From: Obelidium mucronatum
Lineage: Eukaryota; Chytridiomycota; Chytridiomycetes; Chytridiales; Chytriomycetaceae
DNA: 64,000 nt
Direction: 5' to 3'
Assembly (NCBI GenBank): GCA_025765595.1
Contig: JAIVFH010000073.1
Coordinates: 113,531-177,530 of the forward strand
Part shown: positions 60,801 to 64,000 of the stretch, in pieces
How the letters are laid out: each line of letters begins with the position of its first letter
Numbering within the stretch: position 1 is the stretch's first letter
The notes under the pieces: generated by a model
Seen by the model: only the letters and a program-made list of their open reading frames with translations
Told to the model about the DNA's origin: nothing
Database searches by the model: none
Position numbers and translations under genes: made by a program

Positions 60801-62587
60801 TTGTCTTCAGCTGCGCGGGTATACAACGCTGATGCAAGGTTGAAGGTGTCCTCAGTTACTTGCTTACCATTCACATGTAAAACAGATTCTGACTTCTGGC
60901 CGTGAGATCCCGTAGCTGTAATCAAAGAAAGGGGTGGGGTTGTGGTTGTTGTTGTTGCTTTCTTTGCTTGAGCGGCTCTCCAAACAGGGCTGCTCATGTC
61001 TCTGGCCACCTCAAAGTAGTCAGTGTGGAACACTTTTGTTTGCATCTCATGCATTCTTCGTGGTCGTGTCTCATTGAAGCCCAATGGTTTTCCAAAGAAG
61101 GTGATGGCAGCAGCTTGAGAGATTGAGTTTGCGAGAGCCTCATTGAATGAAGAATGCAGGCAAAGGTGGAGGCCAAAACGTTGGTTCAGACGGAAATGGC
61201 TCCATGCAGTGTTTCGCAGCAGAGGGGTGCTTGGTTTATCAGTCAGAAACTTGAGAACCTGATCCAACATCTGCGTTTCAAAGAAGTTGATGCATTTGGC
61301 ATCCATGCCCACAGGAGGTGCAAGAGGAGCTACTATATTTCTTGATTTGCTGATTCGTGGCAGTACATCATCTTGCAGATTCCACTTCAGAGTCGCCATG
61401 TGATAAAATCGGGTGTAGAGGACAGGCTGGGACACCACCAATTCTTCGTCATCAACATCAGATGATGCCTTTCCAGCATCAAGCATCTGAGAAAACGTCT
61501 TGACTCTAACAGCAACACATGCATCAGACCCAAAAAGAATCAGAGAGGTAAGAGAAACTTGGATTGACGGTGCTTCGTTCCGGGTTCCAATTTTCGAAAT
61601 CAAGCTTTTCCGAATATCCCAAAACAGTTTGTAGACTTCATCCTTGTCATTGGATGTATAGTCGGTGCTGTAGTGTTCCTGATCGCAGTGACCCTTTCCA
61701 TTGCATCCACCAGTCTTCAACACAATATCGCAATACCATCGGCGATTCCCAGGAAGGATCCACCTAACAAGTTGCTCATCCATTTTCTTATTCAAATTGA
61801 CAACCAGCCTTTGAGTACCATCAATCAGCTTGACAATAGTCGCACCTTGTTGTCGGAGTGCATGGAAGCCAGCTTCAAAGATTGGGAGGGTCTGCTCGGA
61901 GCTGAAGCAGTCACCGTTTACAAAGGAGCGGCTGTATCCTTTTGCACATTTAGCAAGTAGATAGTGGATGTGGTGGTCTAGACTGGGGTTGTTGGCTTGC
62001 AGAACAGCATCATGAACAGCTGAGAACATGTCTGCATCAGAGTCCGGAAAGCCCAAACGCTCAAAAATCAATGCATTTGCTTCGGCAAAAGCCAATGGCT
62101 GAATATCCCCCCACAGTCCTTGAAGTTTTGCTTTGAGCGACTCACAGTCCCGAAACGCTTCCGCATGGCGCTCAGCAAAGGTGCGAATTTTTGGCTTGTC
62201 AACTTTTAGTTCAAAATTTATGGCATTGACATACACAGTTTGAGAAGCTGTGTATTCTTTTATAAAGATGGGTCAGTTTAATGAAGGGGAAGCGTGAAAA
62301 TAAATCGAACCTCGTCTTTCCGCCACATTGGGATCAGGAGAACCAGTTTGAATCATCAATAGTCTTGGCTTGCTTCTGAAGGTATGATAATATCCAGCAA
62401 TTAGTTGGGAAGACAAGGAAGACAAGGGGAAGACAAGGGGAAGACAAGGAAAAAAGGTAACAACCTTGGCCTTGGCAGACCCAATACCACTATAAGTCTT
62501 TCGTTTAGCAGTAGATTTTGCACTTGGATTAGTGGGTTTGGGATGCGGCTGTGCTGGTGGTTGACTGCGTGAACTTCGCGGCGGCAT
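57862..62587 (-). CDS. Upstream coding region of the Fanzor-like unit, with CCCH zinc finger
   Basis: Contiguous same-strand exons leading into the nuclease module, from the ATG at 62587 (MPPRSSRSQPPAQPHPKPTN). The largest is a single open stretch of about 885 residues (62236-59579) that carries a C-X8-C-X5-C-X3-H finger (CDIVLKTGGCNGKGHCDQEH) near residue 170. Then an acidic exon (about 59471-59230, DEDEKMDEVCDNATKEEDIS), a helical exon (about 59040-58290, SNEIQREMVNALIDESTAVF ... RMLQIVNDLLKQRF), and one at about 58235-57930 (SIHLNIYHSFHDTQTGSDRL ... VVVTLECSVDEFL). Introns are short, and codon use is uniform across them. I infer one gene of perhaps 1900 residues, much larger than typical Fanzors, but two adjacent genes cannot be excluded. 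Apart from the CCCH finger no family was recognised. Confidence 0.5.
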
Positions 62588-63039
62588 ACAATGATTTGGT
62601 GAGATTTTTTCAGGGTTTTTGCTGTCAAATCAAATTTTGTTACTTTTTAATTTCAGGGTGGCAAATCAATAAAATCCACTCACCACAAGAAAAGTTGCAG
62701 CAAAGTCAACAGACAGGAACTTCAGAACTCAAAATTAATTATTCCAAAACCAAAGCAGGACAATTGCAACGAACAGTAACAGCTGACAGAAACAGGTTTT
62801 AGCCACAACCAAAGGCTGTACAGCGTGGCAGTAAAAAACTAAAGCTCTTACTCAATGAGATTGTAGGGGTTATGAATAAATTGGTGGGTACTTTACTTGT
62901 ATCAGGATTAAGAGCAACTGGGCGGCAGCAGCCAACATTACAGAACTGCTGCTTGACGTGGATATAAGTACAGGATAAAGGGTCAGTGGCATTGACAGCC
63001 GTGATGTTGATGTTTGTCGGTGTTGGCGGTTTTTTTTAA

Positions 63040-63118
63040 ATAAATCTCATGTGGCGGCCACATGAGATTTATTCAATAGTTTTTTTTAATAAAATCTCAT
63101 GTGCATAAACATGGGATT
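63040..63118. repeat. Adjacent palindromes: perfect 15-bp stem plus second hairpin
   Basis: ATAAATCTCATGTGG (63040-63054), loop CGG, CCACATGAGATTTAT (63058-63072) is a perfect inverted repeat. A T-run follows. Then AATCTCATGT (63093-63102), a 6-nt loop and ACATGGGATT (63109-63118) form a second hairpin sharing the same arm with one G:T-compatible change. Both T-runs precede a hairpin. Confidence 0.85.
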
Positions 63119-63559
63119 CTGGGAAACAAATCCAATCAAACTCCAGCTCAATACTGGCACAAGGGGATAGACAGGGCAGACTATTACAAAGGATCAAGCA
63201 GGGATAAAGGCCACCATGGAGGCAGGTTGTGTTTTTTTAGTTTTATGCAGCCAACTTGCAAACCCAATCAGAAACCCTCTCAAGATGTCTGAGGTTGGTC
63301 ACCGTTGATATCAAGGGCACTTTTACTCAATGTCTTGCAGGTTGGGTTACATCTTGTTAAAGTCTGTGCTAAAAAACTCCTAGTTTGTTTGCACAGGCCA
63401 GCGGGAATTTGCTCCACAAAAAAAAACCCGCCTGTCAAACCAATCTTCAAAAAAAAACTCCAAAACTAGGATTCATTCCTCTCAAATACTAGGATTCATT
63501 CAATCATTGCCGGGTGAGTGGACTTTGCGCCCCTGTTGAGATTCTTAAGTGGTTGTGTT

Positions 63560-63651
63560 GAAACTTGGATGTCAATCTCGTATTCTCGATAGAGAATGAT
63601 TGACTTAACTTTTGTTATTCGTATCTCCGATTGGAGATATAACAAAGCCTT
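63560..63651. repeat. Two-hairpin element, copy 1
   Basis: Contains two consecutive stem-loops. Hairpin A: TCAATC(63572) ... ATTCTC-GATA-GAGAAT ... GATTGA(63603), with a 4-nt bulge. Hairpin B: TTTGTTAT(63611)-TCGT-ATCTCC-GATT-GGAGAT-ATAACAAA(63646). Copy 2 lies 290 bp downstream. The first 60 bp of the two copies are identical. Confidence 0.85.
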
Positions 63652-63849
63652 TTAGTTTATGAAACCTTCATTTGTTCTTTGTCCTTTTATGTACTGATAA
63701 GATTTTGTACTAATTCTCATTCACCTAGCACAAACTTGGTGACAACTCTTCTGCACACCAACACAAACAAATTAGTCTTTCACCTGAAATGCTAGGATTC
63801 CGTCGCCGTCAAGTAAGAGCACCCTCTTTCGAGCCCCTGTTGGTTTTTT

Positions 63850-63938
63850 GAAACTTGGATGTCAATCTCGTATTCTCGATAGAGAATGATTGACTTAACT
63901 TTTGTTATTCGTATCTATCGGAGATATAACAAAGCCTT
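63850..63938. repeat. Two-hairpin element, copy 2
   Basis: Same as copy 1 over GAAACTTGGATGTCAATCTC and onward through hairpin A. Hairpin B differs in the apical part: GTATCTATCGGAGATATAAC replaces GTATCTCCGATTGGAGATAT. The outer TTTGTTAT/ATAACAAA arms are kept, and the apex can still fold as ATCT-ATCGG-AGAT. Confidence 0.85.
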
Positions 63939-64000
63939 GTAATTTTTTTTTATTTGTTTTTTTTTTCTATTGGGAACTTGCTTAAATTTGTATTAGAACA

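Larger units (their letters stand above)
62588..64000. other. Gene-free, repeat- and palindrome-rich region
   Basis: 1.4 kb upstream of the Fanzor-like unit with no supportable gene. It contains a perfect palindrome (63040-63072), a second hairpin next to it (63093-63118), two copies of CTAGGATTCATTC (about 63468 and 63490) with a related GCTAGGATTCCGTC near 63790, and a 90-bp two-hairpin element repeated directly. The stretch 62590-62900 probably includes the promoter of the minus-strand gene. Confidence 0.55.

Overview
This is a nuclear fragment from a eukaryote with small spliceosomal introns (mostly about 45 to 100 nt, GT...AG). I infer an early-diverging zoosporic fungus, most likely a chytrid. 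The reasons are compact two-strand gene packing, short introns, fungal-type housekeeping genes, a soluble PAS-linked class III nucleotide cyclase, and a Fanzor-like RuvC nuclease of the kind known from chytrids. No tRNA, rRNA, CRISPR array or bacterial operon was seen.

Layout. 0-6 kb: a Na+/H+ exchanger cut by the window edge, an acidic tail-anchored protein, an F-box-like LRR protein, galactokinase (6 exons) and a MAPEG protein. 6-8 kb: a 0.94-kb direct tandem duplication with no convincing gene. 8-19 kb: lineage-specific proteins, including a zinc-knuckle protein and a tandem family of secreted cysteine proteins (two intact copies, one decayed) with copied promoters. 20-23 kb: a calmodulin-like protein and a 3-phosphoglycerate dehydrogenase homologue that has lost all three catalytic residues. 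23-32 kb: IRE1 (unfolded-protein-response kinase/RNase), divergent from a 13-exon PAS/coiled-coil/guanylate-cyclase-like gene. 32-38 kb: two degenerate thioredoxin-like copies, a thioredoxin-UBA-zinc finger-UBX fusion, and a tandem UBA-zinc finger-UBX paralogue without the thioredoxin. 38-46 kb: TFIIIC subunit 5, ribosomal protein eL38, a LYAR-type zinc-finger protein and a C2CD5 homologue. 46-50 kb: two tandem PKA catalytic subunits. 50-55 kb: a conserved membrane protein with a partial downstream duplication, LSM12, an unknown protein and a multi-pass membrane protein. 55-62.6 kb: a large minus-strand unit ending in a Fanzor/TnpB-like RuvC and zinc-ribbon module and beginning with a long region carrying a CCCH finger. 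62.6-64 kb: no gene, but perfect palindromes and a repeated two-hairpin element.

Functional links. Several genes belong to signalling (two PKA subunits, a cyclase, calmodulin-like protein, IRE1) and to ubiquitin/Cdc48 adaptor function (two UBX proteins), but neighbouring genes mostly look unrelated and are not arranged as operons. The most unusual signals are the Fanzor-like unit, the pseudo-PGDH, and GC-rich CGCC-NNN-GGCG palindromes found in four unrelated introns, each close to the 5' splice site and in the same orientation. All exon joins were made by eye from splice signals and protein similarity, not from transcripts.
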